From Rhizobiales bacterium GAS188 (GTDB lineage Bacteria; Pseudomonadota; Alphaproteobacteria; Rhizobiales; Beijerinckiaceae): 64,000 bases of DNA. This document shows, piece by piece, positions 1 to 8,516 of the stretch (the stretch's first letter is position 1; the number at the start of each line of letters is the position of its first letter). The DNA lies in NCBI GenBank assembly GCA_900104855.1, contig FNSS01000003.1:62001-126000 (forward strand). Direction: 5' to 3'. A model generated the notes under the pieces. It did no database searches and was not told where the DNA came from. It saw only the letters and a program-made list of their open reading frames with translations. The position numbers and the translations under genes are program-made.

Positions 1-60
1 TTGAGCGGTAGCCTACCCTGCGGCTTCGCTTCAGCTTCACTGGCTTATTGCGACAGAACC
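1..60 (+). mobile_element. End of an IS6-family element (first type), continuing left of the window
   Basis: Positions 43-60 carry the 18-bp terminal inverted repeat seen again at 3383-3400 and 4181-4198. Bases 1-60, read on the minus strand, match 3383-3441 closely, including the transposase stop codon (here 2-4 on the plus strand). This is therefore the 3-prime end of a second copy, in opposite orientation to the copy at 3383-4198. The remainder lies outside the window. Confidence 0.85.
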
Positions 61-1314
61 GAAATGGCCGCCCCTATCGACTTCGTGGAAGTAGATCAGA
101 TTGCGATAGGCGCGCCGGGCCCATGTCTCCGGGGCGCGATAGACGTCCTTCGGAAAGACCGTCATGGCAACCGGCAACGAGATCTCAGCGGTCCTTTGGG
201 CGGCCGCGACAATGACGCTACCTCGCGCGCCGTTCTCCCAGTACAGCCGCGCGGCCGAGGCTGCCGTGTTCGTCAGCCAGTATAGCGTGATGTCATCCAG
301 CACGTCGTCTCTTGTCGGGGATGCTTGGGGATCGGCGCCGTACGCCCACTGCGCAAAGCCCGAATGCACAAGCACCCACGCCGCAAGGCCTGCGGGTGAG
401 TCCGTCGCGCCATAACCGACCGTCTGAGGCCGCGCGGTCATCATCGTGAAATACGCCAAGTTGCCGCTCTTCCCGGACGTCATGAGCGCGTCCAGCACCG
501 CGCGTTCTTTTTCGGAGAGCCCTGCTGGCACGGGCCCACCGGCGAGCGCCGCCGCGACCTCGGGCGGCACAGTCGCTGGCAAGTTGATGTGAATGCCGAG
601 CAACCCTACGGCGGCCTGGCGCGCCATCGCGCTGGAGATCGGTGTGCCCCAATCGCCGCCCTGCGCGACATAGCGCGTGTACCCGAGGCGCTTCATGAGC
701 TCCGCCCAGGCTCGCGCGATGCGCTCCGGGTCTCAGCCGGGGCTGGTCGGCTTGTCGGAAAAGCCGTAACCCGGCAGCGATGGGATGACGACATCGAAAG
801 CGTCCGCCTCGCTGCCGCCGTGTGCGGTTGGATCCGTGAGCGGACCGATGATCTTGAGCTGCTCGATGACCGATCCTGGCCAGCCGTGCGTGACGATCAG
901 CGGCAGCGCGTTCGGATGGCGCGATCGAACGTGAATAAAATGAATGTCCAGTCCGTCGATCTCCGTCATGAACTGTGGCAACGAATTCAGTCTCGCTTCG
1001 GCCTTCCGCCAGTCGTAATCGGTGCCCCAGTAACGGACGAGCTCCCGAAGTTTCCCGAGCGGAACACCCTGCGAGCCATCACTGACCGTTTCCATGTCCG
1101 GCCAGCGGGTGGCGGCGATGCGCCGGCGGAGATCGATGAGGTCTTCCTCGGGGACATTGACGCGGAAGGGGCGGATGGCATCACTCGCAGCAGCTCGCGC
1201 TGGATGCGTTGGGAGAAGACTCGCAGTACCAGCAACTGCAATTCCCATCGCGGCGGTGGTCAAGAGTTGACGCCGGCGCTGGTCGACGAGGTCCGAGTCT
1301 AGCCGTGTGCACAT
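37..1314 (-). pseudogene. Epoxide hydrolase (EHN type, alpha/beta hydrolase) with signal peptide, broken
   Basis: The N-terminal part shows the epoxide-hydrolase N domain and the oxyanion region 'HGWPGS', then 'PGYGFS'. An in-frame TGA at 733-735 stands where the family normally has Trp ('PTSPGW'), and the reading frame resumes without shift to the catalytic 'GGDWG' Asp near 690. The start at 1314 is chosen because a GAGGGAG ribosome site lies just upstream and 'DQRRRQLLTTAA' then gives a Tat-like leader with an A-R-A-A cleavage area. The C-terminus is cut: after 'GGHF', where the catalytic His lies, the last residues and stop are encoded by the IS6 inverted repeat, so roughly 25 residues are lost. 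Two independent lesions make function unlikely. Confidence 0.85.
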
Positions 1315-1577
1315 GATGAGTCTCCCTCGCTTCGCTTCGACGTCTCGTGCTTGGCTTTGCTTCTCCGCCGCCGCTCCGGTTCGGGCAGAGCTCCAACTGG
1401 GGATTCGCCATGAGTGGCCAAGGCGCGGCGGCGAAAGAGCAGACGTCGCCGGTCGTTTGAGTCGGGCCATTAGGCGAAGTCGACCAGATCACTCGATCAC
1501 CTCGTCAGCGCTGGCCGCCGACCTCTCCCGCGGTAGCGGAACCCCTAAAGCTACACCACCAACGGAAGTCCCCCAGC

Positions 1578-2204
1578 TTAAAGAGCAGAAATCGAGTCGA
1601 CGACTTCCTTTGTGGTCACTACCGCACTCGCGTAGTTCGGGATATTGACGTCGAGAGCGGCACGCATCTCCTTATCCGAGTAGTCCGCCGTTGCGTCTCT
1701 TACCACCGTCACCTGGTAGCTGAGCTCAGCGGCGTAGCGAACGGTCGCTTCGACGCAGGTATGTGCTATCAGCCCGATCACGATGAGCTGATGGATGCCG
1801 TGCCTTTTGAGTAGCAAATCCAAATCTGTGTTGGCGAAACCACTGGAACACCAATGCTCCGTGGCAATGATCTCGCCTGGCCTAGGCTCGAACTCGGTAC
1901 GGATTTCGCCGCCCCACGTGCCGTATTCGAAGGGCTTTCGCTCCCACGCTACTTTCTGAATAGGCGCAATGTACTTCCAAGTCTCGTAGTCGCCACGACG
2001 GTATCGACGATGCATCGCGTAGAAGACGCGAAGCCCTGCGTTGCGCGCGGCATTCAGGACCTGCAGCATATGAGGAACGCAGTCATTCGCTTCCGCAACG
2101 CCCCGAATGCGGCTCCAGATCTTGCCCCCCTCGGAAATGAAGTCGTTATACGGATCGATCACAAGAAGCGCAGTGATCTGTTTCTCGTACGTTATTGTCG
2201 CCAT
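1578..2204 (-). CDS. Isochorismatase-family cysteine hydrolase
   Basis: About 208 residues with the family layout: Asp in 'LLVIDPYNDF' near the N-terminus, the 'SSGFANTDLD' region mid-protein and the nucleophile Cys in 'GLIAHTCVEATVR'. Members hydrolyse isochorismate, nicotinamide-like amides or carbamoyl groups; the substrate cannot be told. The catalytic Lys of classical members is not obvious ('TEHW' at that place), which may be a subfamily trait. The start at 2204 is preferred over one 9 codons upstream because GGAGG lies 5 bases before it. It lies in a minus-strand run with an ABM monooxygenase and a DUF385 protein, which suggests a small degradation operon. Cytoplasmic. Confidence 0.75.
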   Translation of the reverse strand: MATITYEKQITALLVIDPYNDFISEGGKIWSRIRGVAEANDCVPHMLQVLNAARNAGLRVFYAMHRRYRRGDYETWKYIAPIQKVAWERKPFEYGTWGGEIRTEFEPRPGEIIATEHWCSSGFANTDLDLLLKRHGIHQLIVIGLIAHTCVEATVRYAAELSYQVTVVRDATADYSDKEMRAALDVNIPNYASAVVTTKEVVDSISAL

Positions 2205-2333
2205 GGGTTCCTCCAGGGCCAACGTGGTCACCCAAGTTGACCGGTGGGTCTTGTCGCGCGGGCGCTGCGAGCGCGGACTGCCGCGAGTTCGTCCAGTTTG
2301 CGTCGCTAGGTCGCGTCACTGGATCCACTAGTC

Positions 2334-2627
2334 TTAATCTAGGACTGCGCATCTCGTCCTGTAGATCTTTACTACCATTCCGGCGGTCTCTTCTCGCCAC
2401 CGCGCGAAGGACGGTCCGTTCCGATGCACCTCGGATGCAGCGTCGTCTCGGTAGACTTCGTACAAGAGAACCTTTGTAGCGTCGTCGTTAGGCAGCAAGA
2501 TTTTGAACTGCAGGGTTCCAGGTTCATCTTTCAGGCAACGGGCTTTGTGCGCCATTAGCAAAGGCAAGAGCTGATCCCTCCGCCCGGGCGCTACTTCAAT
2601 TGTTCCGACGGTCGCAAATTTCACCAT
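2334..2627 (-). CDS. ABM-superfamily quinol monooxygenase-like protein
   Basis: 97 residues with the pattern of antibiotic-biosynthesis monooxygenase domains: an opening strand 'ATVGTIEVAPGRRDQLL', 'DEPGTLQFKIL', then 'VLLYEVYRD' and 'HRNGPSFARW'. Such small ferredoxin-like barrels act as cofactor-free monooxygenases or as quinone/aldehyde isomerases. The length is typical. It lies between the isochorismatase-type gene and the DUF385 gene on the same strand, consistent with joint expression, although the gaps (about 130-140 bp) are long for a tight operon. The substrate is unknown. Confidence 0.7.
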   Translation of the reverse strand: MVKFATVGTIEVAPGRRDQLLPLLMAHKARCLKDEPGTLQFKILLPNDDATKVLLYEVYRDDAASEVHRNGPSFARWREETAGMVVKIYRTRCAVLD

Positions 2628-2770
2628 CTAGGCTCTCCCTTCGGCTACAGCGGTAGGAACACGCCCCGTCAGTGATGACCTTTTGCGCCGCCTCCGTCTG
2701 GCCCGACCGGCGCCTAGACCAAGCCCGCATGGAGCGACGCGCGCCGCGAAGCTGTTAATCACCCCACGTG

Positions 2771-3202
2771 TCATGGTTCTGCAACGAAGATGGGAATCCG
2801 TCGGGTGGTGCGCTTCCGGTAATCTGCATAAGGCGGATACGCCGCAACGGCGAGTTCCCAGAGCCGGCTCCGTTCAGCTTCGTCCTGAACCTCGCGCACC
2901 CGCATTGGTCGCACGACCGTCTCGTCGCGCAGTTCAACCTCCGGATTGGCGCGAAGATTGTGAACCCAGACTGGATCTTTCGGCGCGCCGCCCTGTGATC
3001 CGACGAGGACGTAATTGTCGCCGTCCTTGACACGCATCAGCGGCGTCTTTCGGATGGCGCCGGTCTTGTTTCCGATGTGCGTCACAATGACTACGGGCAA
3101 CCCTGTGTCGCGCAGGGTTGTCCCTCTTATGCCGCCGCTGCTTTCGTAGAGTTCGACCTGTTCACGCACCCAATCCCGGGGGCTAGGAATATATTGCGGC
3201 AT
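2771..3202 (-). CDS. Nitroreductase/deazaflavin-dependent oxidoreductase (DUF385-type)
   Basis: About 143 residues. 'VTHIGNKTGAIRKTPLM', 'VLVGSQGGAPKDPVWVHNL' and 'YRKRTTRRIPIFV' are the hallmark segments of the Ddn/DUF385 split-barrel family, whose characterised members use F420 or FMN. The start at 3202 is chosen because GGAGGT stands 7 bases upstream; a start at 3253 would lack a good site. It is the first gene of the minus-strand run 3202 to 1578. Bases 3203-3382 before it hold no gene and would contain the promoter. Whether this organism makes F420 cannot be judged here. Confidence 0.75.
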   Translation of the reverse strand: MPQYIPSPRDWVREQVELYESSGGIRGTTLRDTGLPVVIVTHIGNKTGAIRKTPLMRVKDGDNYVLVGSQGGAPKDPVWVHNLRANPEVELRDETVVRPMRVREVQDEAERSRLWELAVAAYPPYADYRKRTTRRIPIFVAEP

Positions 3203-3382
3203 CGGGGCTACCTCCGACATAGAAAGATACTGGAACTCGCCAAGCAGTTCCACGGAGATTTTTCCTTTTGCTCCTCGTGCGTGAGCTGAAGCGCAGCCAG
3301 ACCGTGACCGATCTCGGAACTAGGACCGCTTTGGTTTCGGGGGCCTCACCATCCGGAGGTCGTAGGTCAATTGAGAAACTTT

Positions 3383-4198
3383 GGCTCTGTCGCAATAAGC
3401 CAGTGAAGTTGAAGCGAAGCCGCGGGGTCGGCCGCCGCTCAAACTGCCAGGGAGTAGAACAGACTTGCTGCGGACGAGACTTGGCCTTCGGGGCGGTCGA
3501 GCTGCCCCTTGTGGATCATGTGCATCGTCTCGATGCCGGCGATTAGGATGCTCGCGCAGCGAAAAGTCTTGAACCCCAGCATGGGCCGCACGATGCGCTT
3601 GATCGCCCGATGATCTTGCTCAACGATGTTGTTGAGATACTTCGATTGGCGCAGCTCGATGTCGGCCTCATTCTCAGCGTTGTAGCTGGCGATCGCGGCG
3701 GTGTTCGCTCTGCTCTTGTCGATGGTGATCCTGTCTGGCTCGCCATGCAGCGCGATTGAGCGCTCCAGGAATGTGCGAGCCGCGGCGCAGTCGCGCTTGG
3801 CTCGCAATAGAAAGTCGACGGTGTCGCCGTCGCGGTCAACTGCCCGGTACAAATATTTCCACTGACCGGCCACCTTGACGTATGTCTCGTCCATGCGCCA
3901 GCTCTTGCCTACTGTTCGCTTACGTCGCCGCAACATAGCAGCGAGCACCGGCAGAATCTTGATCGCCCAGCGGTGCACCGTGGCGTGATCGACGAACACT
4001 CCGCGCTCCTGCATCATCTCTTCGATGTGGCGCAGGCTCAGCGGATAGGCCGAGTACCAGCGCACGCAGGTCAGCATCACTTCCAGCGGATAGTGCATCC
4101 GCTGGATCACCTTGCGCAGCGCTTCGATCATCACCTTCGTCCCAGTCGTCAAAAAACCAGCGAGCACCTTACCAGCGATCGCTTATTGCGACAGAACC
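3383..4198 (-). mobile_element. IS6-family insertion sequence (first type), complete
   Basis: 816 bp bounded by inverted repeats GGCTCTGTCGCAATAAGC (3383-3400) and the complement of GGTTCTGTCGCAATAAGC (4181-4198). It holds one transposase. The eight bases on each side (3375-3382 and 4199-4206) differ, so there is no target duplication. With the opposite-facing end at 1-60 it brackets the four-gene block 61-3382. Confidence 0.9.
3439..4167 (-). CDS. IS6-family transposase (first type)
   Basis: 242 residues if translation begins at the GTG at 4167; an ATG 12 codons later is an alternative. An N-terminal helix-turn-helix-like part ('SLRHIEEMMQERG', 'HATVHRWA') is followed by the DDE core: Asp in 'WRMDETYVKV', Asp in 'ITIDKSRAN' and Glu in 'NIVEQDHRA'. 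Length and order are normal for an intact cut-and-insert enzyme of the IS6 family. It is distinct in sequence from the three IS6 transposases at 15190, 27178 and 48302. Confidence 0.9.
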   Translation of the reverse strand: MLAGFLTTGTKVMIEALRKVIQRMHYPLEVMLTCVRWYSAYPLSLRHIEEMMQERGVFVDHATVHRWAIKILPVLAAMLRRRKRTVGKSWRMDETYVKVAGQWKYLYRAVDRDGDTVDFLLRAKRDCAAARTFLERSIALHGEPDRITIDKSRANTAAIASYNAENEADIELRQSKYLNNIVEQDHRAIKRIVRPMLGFKTFRCASILIAGIETMHMIHKGQLDRPEGQVSSAASLFYSLAV

Positions 4199-4304
4199 TG
4201 GACGGTTGTCTCACAACTGGCCGTTGCCAGGGCCCCGCTGGGCATTCCCCCGCTCGGTGGGGCCCACTTTGTGCCGAAATGGTTCTTCCGACGTGCCAAC
4301 CCGC

Positions 4305-4348
4305 GCCGTCGCCAAGCGCGAGGCCAGGAAGGCGGACTTGATCGATTG
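4305..4348 (+). repeat. Decayed copy of the 3-prime end of the 76-aa gene family
   Basis: The stretch reads 'KREARKADLID-stop' in one frame, closely matching the end 'EREARKAGLID-stop' of the genes at 19720 and 20892. Similarity goes on past the stop ('gtggattag' follows in this copy and in the 20892 copy). No start or complete gene remains. Confidence 0.6.
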
Positions 4349-4398
4349 AGTGGCGCGGCGTGGATTAGTGGCGCTGTTCGGTGTCGTCACTTCTGGCG

Positions 4399-4536
4399 GG
4401 CATTGTCACATCAAGTAAGTAGAAGGCGATTCAGAAGCCTAGAGCGGCGGGCTAAGTTATTGGAATCACTGGTTTCGACACTCACTCACTCCCAAGCAAG
4501 TAATAACAAGTAAACACATGTTCCCGTGACAATGCC
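4399..4536. repeat. MITE copy 1 (~135-bp family with IS6-type ends)
   Basis: Begins GGCATTGTCACATCAAG and ends GTTCCCGTGACAATGCC, so the outer 11 bp are inverted repeats. The interior has the shared blocks 'gctaagttattggaatcac' and 'agtaataacaagtaaa'. Three other copies lie at 31711, 40288 and 63298. No coding capacity. The bases on either side do not form a direct repeat. Its right end abuts a cut DNA ligase gene. Confidence 0.85.
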
Positions 4537-4789
4537 GGTCAGGGCGCTGGCGCCCCAGACGCCCCTCCGAGGCCGGCTTGTCCTCGCGCAACCCCTGATA
4601 GACCACCTGGCGCAAAAGACCCTCTGCCGTCCAGGTCGAAAAGGTCACCTCGACGAGGAGCTTCGGCCGCACCCAATGCACGCGGGAGAGCTCCGGCTTC
4701 GATCCGAAGCGCGTCTCACGAGGCGGGGGCTCGGCGAGCGGCATCCTATCGACGGCGAGGGGCTTTAGTCGCGCCGCGAGGTCCGTCAA
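4537..4789 (-). pseudogene. ATP-dependent DNA ligase (LigD-type) C-terminal fragment
   Basis: About 80 codons recognisable as the OB-fold tail of a LigD-like ligase: 'MPLAEPPPRETRFGS', 'LSRVHWVRPKLLVEVTF' and 'RQVVYQGLREDKPASE'. The reading frame then runs straight into the right end of MITE copy 1, so the last residues are lost. Nothing of the polymerase, nuclease or nucleotidyltransferase domains remains on the other side. A remnant left by deletion. Confidence 0.8.
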
Positions 4790-4939
4790 ACTTCGCCCTC
4801 TATGCGTGAGGCATAAGGCGAATGTATCGCGGGCCGCGAAACGAGATTCATTCGTTCGACCGAAAGGTTTTCGTTGCCAGACTCGCAGCTTAGTGGTGTA
4901 TTACCCTGCGAATCACTTGAGTGAGCTTGCGCTTAGCGC

Positions 4940-6332
4940 GAGCTATATTCGAAAGTTGGTGACGGCATGAAGGGATGAGGTGGCGTATCGTGGTGGTGTC
5001 AAAGCCTCCACTTTCCATCGAAGGAAGATACGCCATGACCGAGACTAATGTTTTCCGGCTCTCGCATCCAGGGACTTTTACCGATGCATTGACCGAGGTG
5101 TTGCGCAACGGCGCACGAGCGCTGCTGGCGCAGGCCGTGGAAGCCGAGGTGGCGAGCGTGCTCATGAGGCAGTCCGCCGAATTGACCGAGGATGGCCGGC
5201 AACGGCTGGTGCGCCACGGGCATCTGCCCGAGCGCGAGATCATGACCGGGATCGGTCCGGTCGCCGTGCGGTGCCCGCGGGTGCGCGACCGTGTGGGCGA
5301 AGGGGCGGATCGCATCCGCTTTTCCTCGACAATCTTGCCGCCCTATGCGCGCCGATCGAAGAGCCTCGAGGTGCTGCTGCCGGTTCTCTACCTCAAGGGC
5401 ATTTCCAGTGGCGACTTCGAGGAGGCCCTGGTGGCGCTGCTCGGCAAGAACGCCGGCGGGCTCTCGGCTTCGACCATCGGGAGGCTGAAAGAGGCCTGGT
5501 CGGAGGAGCATGCGCGTTGGAGCAAGCGCGATCTCTCAGCCGAGCGCTACGTCTACTTCTGGGTCGACGGCATCCACGTGCAGGCCCGGCTCGAAGACGA
5601 GGCGCAGTGCCTTTTGGTCATCATCGGGGCCGCGCCCGAGGGCAAGAAGGAGCTCGTCGGCCTCACTGACGGCGTGCGCGAGAGCGCGCAATCCTGGCGA
5701 GAGCTTCTCCTCGACCTGAGGCGGCGCGGGCTGGCGATGGCGCCGCAGCTCGCCGTCGCCGACGGTGCTCTCGGCTTCTGGCAAGCGGTCGAGGAGGTAT
5801 GGCCCAAGACGCGCGGCCAGCGCTGCTGGGTGCACAAGACCGCCAACGTCCTCAACAAGCTGCCCAAGAGCCAGCAACCGAAAGCCAAGCGGGCGCTGCA
5901 GGAGATCTGGATGGCCGAGACCAAGAAGGATGCGCTCGTCGCCTTCGATGCCTTCGTCGAGACCTGGGGCGTCAAATACGACAAGGCGGTCGAGTGCCTG
6001 ACCAAGGATCGTGATGCGCTGCTCGCTTTCTACGACTTCCCGGCCGAACACTGGAAGCATCTGCGCACGTCGAACGTCATCGAAAGCGCCTTCGCAACCG
6101 TCCGTCACCGCACGGTTCGCTCCAAGGGATGTCTGTCGAACAAGACCGCGCTCGCCATGATCTTCAAGCTCGCCGAGGCCGCCGAGAAAAGCTGGCGCCG
6201 TCTCGACGGCCACACCCGGTTGCCGAAAGTCATCCTCGGAGTAAAGTTCAACGACGGAATCGAAATGCTCAGACCAGAAGCTCAAGCCGCCGCCGCCTGA
6301 TCCCGTCCGTCACCAACATTTGACAATAGCTC
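4940..6332 (+). mobile_element. IS256-family insertion sequence
   Basis: Ends GAGCTAT...GTTGGTGACGG (from 4940) and its inverted counterpart finishing at 6332 (GAGCTATTGTCAAATGTTGG on the minus strand). About 1393 bp. The flanking 8-9 bases do not match, so no target duplication is visible. It holds one intact transposase. Confidence 0.85.
5035..6300 (+). CDS. IS256-family (mutator-type) transposase
   Basis: 421 residues from the ATG at 5035, which has an AAGGAAG site 6-7 bases upstream; an earlier in-frame ATG at 4975 lies in the terminal region and is less likely. DDE-type catalysis is indicated by 'YFWVDGIHVQA' (first Asp), 'AVADGALGFW' (second Asp) and 'NVIESAFATVRHRT' (Glu), with the family 'QRCWVHKTANVL' segment between. 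The frame is undamaged, so the enzyme may be active. Confidence 0.9.
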   Translation: MTETNVFRLSHPGTFTDALTEVLRNGARALLAQAVEAEVASVLMRQSAELTEDGRQRLVRHGHLPEREIMTGIGPVAVRCPRVRDRVGEGADRIRFSSTILPPYARRSKSLEVLLPVLYLKGISSGDFEEALVALLGKNAGGLSASTIGRLKEAWSEEHARWSKRDLSAERYVYFWVDGIHVQARLEDEAQCLLVIIGAAPEGKKELVGLTDGVRESAQSWRELLLDLRRRGLAMAPQLAVADGALGFWQAVEEVWPKTRGQRCWVHKTANVLNKLPKSQQPKAKRALQEIWMAETKKDALVAFDAFVETWGVKYDKAVECLTKDRDALLAFYDFPAEHWKHLRTSNVIESAFATVRHRTVRSKGCLSNKTALAMIFKLAEAAEKSWRRLDGHTRLPKVILGVKFNDGIEMLRPEAQAAAA

Positions 6333-6616
6333 CAGATCGACCGTGTAATTGCGAGGACGATTGTGGGCGGTTGCCAATTGAGAAGCGATCGGACTGGCGT
6401 CATTCTTGCTCGATTTGGCAGCAGCTCTCGGCTCCTCTCAGGCCTGACGGCGCTCGCCGCGTCTATTCGCGTCCTTAGGCGGACCCGAGAAGCGCGAATT
6501 TGGGCCACTCGGGGTCACGACATAGAACGGGCAGGATAGCACGCGTGCCGCGTAAGCTTTTGAATTGAAGCCGAGATTTTGCCTCTTATCGCGAGATCAG
6601 ACGTCCCGTCCCAAAT

Positions 6617-7130
6617 GTGTCGCGGCCAGACCCACCTCAGGCTGCGGCCGAAAGGTCCGTGTTTGGCGCCCCGCATCGAGTCTCTACGATGTCGATCAAA
6701 CCTGACGTAACGATCGTGGCGAAGGACAAGCCCGAAGTGGCCCCCCTGCCGCCAACCAAGCCGAGGACGCTCTCTTCGGCGGCCACGGCAGCTATGGTGA
6801 GGGTAGCTGACACGTCTCGGGGCGTCACACCTGTGGCGACGAAGGGGACCGAGGCGCCACGCGCCAAGCCGCCCGACGCTAGTGCCAATGCCGCTGACCC
6901 TCTGGCATTCTCGATCCAGCCTCTCGAAGAGCGAGGCACTGGCGACCTTGTCGCGATTGCGGAAGCGGTACCCCGACATGCTGGGCGCTGGTTCCGTCCG
7001 TCGGGCCGATGTGGGTAGCAAAGGCGTATTCTATCGCGTGCAGGTCGGACCGCTATCGCGCGATGCCGCGGATAAGGCGTGCTCGCAGCTGAAGGCGAGC
7101 GGAGAGAATTATATCGTGACCCGCAGCTGA
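6617..7130 (+). pseudogene. SPOR-domain protein, frameshifted
   Basis: The 3-prime part (from about 6912) encodes a SPOR peptidoglycan-binding domain end: 'ATLSRLRKRYPDML', 'KGVFYRVQVGPL' and 'ACSQLKASG'. Upstream, in another frame, is a Pro/Ala/Lys-rich linker such as precedes SPOR domains in cell-division or envelope proteins. The frames meet near 6912 ('cagcctctcg'), where one extra base explains the break. No N-terminal membrane segment is found upstream, so the 5-prime part is also missing. Confidence 0.65.
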
Positions 7131-7430
7131 TCCAACCAGGCGTGAGGTGAGATATCCTCAACGAAGGCGCTCTTGGCTCAAGAGCGGCGCGCGAAGCGTC
7201 ATGGCGTATCGCTATCCCCAATAGGGCATGGCAGGCTCGCCACCCGCCTCTACCCGCTGGTCGCGTGAACGGCGGCTTTGGCGTTGAGTTCGGATGTGCA
7301 GGAAGTTCCAGAGAGCTGAAATATATGACTGGCGCGATTAATGGTTTTGTCTCCTGCAATCACAATTCGACATGTGTGAGTGGCGGTGCCATGTTAAAGC
7401 TTACCTATCTGCACGGGCGGGCAGCTCAAA
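7131..7430. other. Intergenic region, no gene seen
   Basis: 300 bp between the SPOR remnant and the methyltransferase. No credible coding sequence. The last 100 bp are relatively AT-rich and would hold the promoter of the methyltransferase/cyclase pair. Confidence 0.5.
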
Positions 7431-8468
7431 ATGACGGATCCTCACCAGCAGGCCTCGCTCCAGGCCCTTCCGCCACAGGTCCAGTTGATCCAGATGGGGA
7501 CCGCCAGCTGGGTCTCCAGGGTGGTCTGTGCGGCGGCTGAATTAGGGTTGGCTGACCATCTCGGGGCGGGGGCCAGGAGCGCCGAGGAACTCGCGGGTCC
7601 CGTGGAGGCCCATGCTCCGTCCCTGCACAGGCTGATGCGGACCCTGGCCAGCCTCGGCATTCTCACCGAGGGGCCCGAGCAGCGGTTCGCCCTGACGGCT
7701 CTGGGCGAAGCGCTGAAGACCGGCGCGCCGGGCTCGGCACGGGCATCGCTGCTGACGGTGGGCAGACCCTGGTTTCAGGGATCTTTCGATCACATCGTCC
7801 ATTCCGTTCGGACCGGCGAGACGGGGTTTGAGAAGGCGCAGGGAATGCCGATCTTCGAGTACCTCGCGCGACATCCTGAGGATGCTTCCCTGTTCAGCGA
7901 GACAATGGTCGGCATTCATGGCGAGGAGCCGCCGGCAGTTGCCGCGGCCTACGATTTTTCTCCCTTCGAAGCCGTCGTCGACGTCGGCGGCGCGACAGGC
8001 AATATGCTGGCCGCCATCCTCGCCCGCCACGCCGGGCCGCGCGGCGTGCTGTTCGATAGGCCGCACGTGGTGGCCGACGCGCCGGCCCTGCTGAAGGCCA
8101 AGGGCGTGCTGGACCGGGTCACGATCGAGGCCGGCGACTTCTTCGAAACCGTGCCGGCCGGCGGCGACGCCTATATCCTGTCGCACATCATCCACGACTG
8201 GAGCGAGGATCGGTGCCTCACGATCCTCGAACATGTCCGCAAGGCCATGAAGCCGGACGGGCGCCTGCTGATCGTCGAGATGGTGCTCCCCCCAGGCGAC
8301 GCGCCGCATCCGGGAAAGATGCTGGACATGGTCATGCTCGTGCTGCCGGGCGGGCAGGAGCGGACGGAAGCCGAATACCGCCGTCTTCTCGCCAAGGCTG
8401 GCTTCCAGCTCACGCGTGTCGTGCCCACGGATTCGGCGGTGAGCGTGGTGGAGGCGGTTCTGGCCTAG
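7431..8468 (+). CDS. SAM-dependent O-methyltransferase (COMT-like)
   Basis: 345 residues. An N-terminal winged-helix dimerisation domain (about 15-110, 'LMRTLASLGIL') is followed by a Rossmann methyltransferase fold with the SAM loop 'VVDVGGATGNML' (near 183), the acidic turn 'VLFDRPHV' and the hallmark 'SHIIHDWSED', whose His is the usual catalytic base of plant-type and microbial small-molecule O-methyltransferases. The acceptor is unknown. The start at 7431 has no strong ribosome site. It ends 48 bp before the adenylate cyclase gene on the same strand, so the two may be co-transcribed. Confidence 0.8.
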   Translation: MTDPHQQASLQALPPQVQLIQMGTASWVSRVVCAAAELGLADHLGAGARSAEELAGPVEAHAPSLHRLMRTLASLGILTEGPEQRFALTALGEALKTGAPGSARASLLTVGRPWFQGSFDHIVHSVRTGETGFEKAQGMPIFEYLARHPEDASLFSETMVGIHGEEPPAVAAAYDFSPFEAVVDVGGATGNMLAAILARHAGPRGVLFDRPHVVADAPALLKAKGVLDRVTIEAGDFFETVPAGGDAYILSHIIHDWSEDRCLTILEHVRKAMKPDGRLLIVEMVLPPGDAPHPGKMLDMVMLVLPGGQERTEAEYRRLLAKAGFQLTRVVPTDSAVSVVEAVLA

Positions 8469-8516
8469 GCGAAGGGCATGGCCCCGTGCCGGGTCGGCCA
8501 TTGGAGAACGTTTGCG

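Noticed and set aside
61-3382. Composite transposon made by the two inverted IS6 ends
   Set aside because: No outer target duplication can be checked because the left element is outside the window; kept only as a possibility in the findings.
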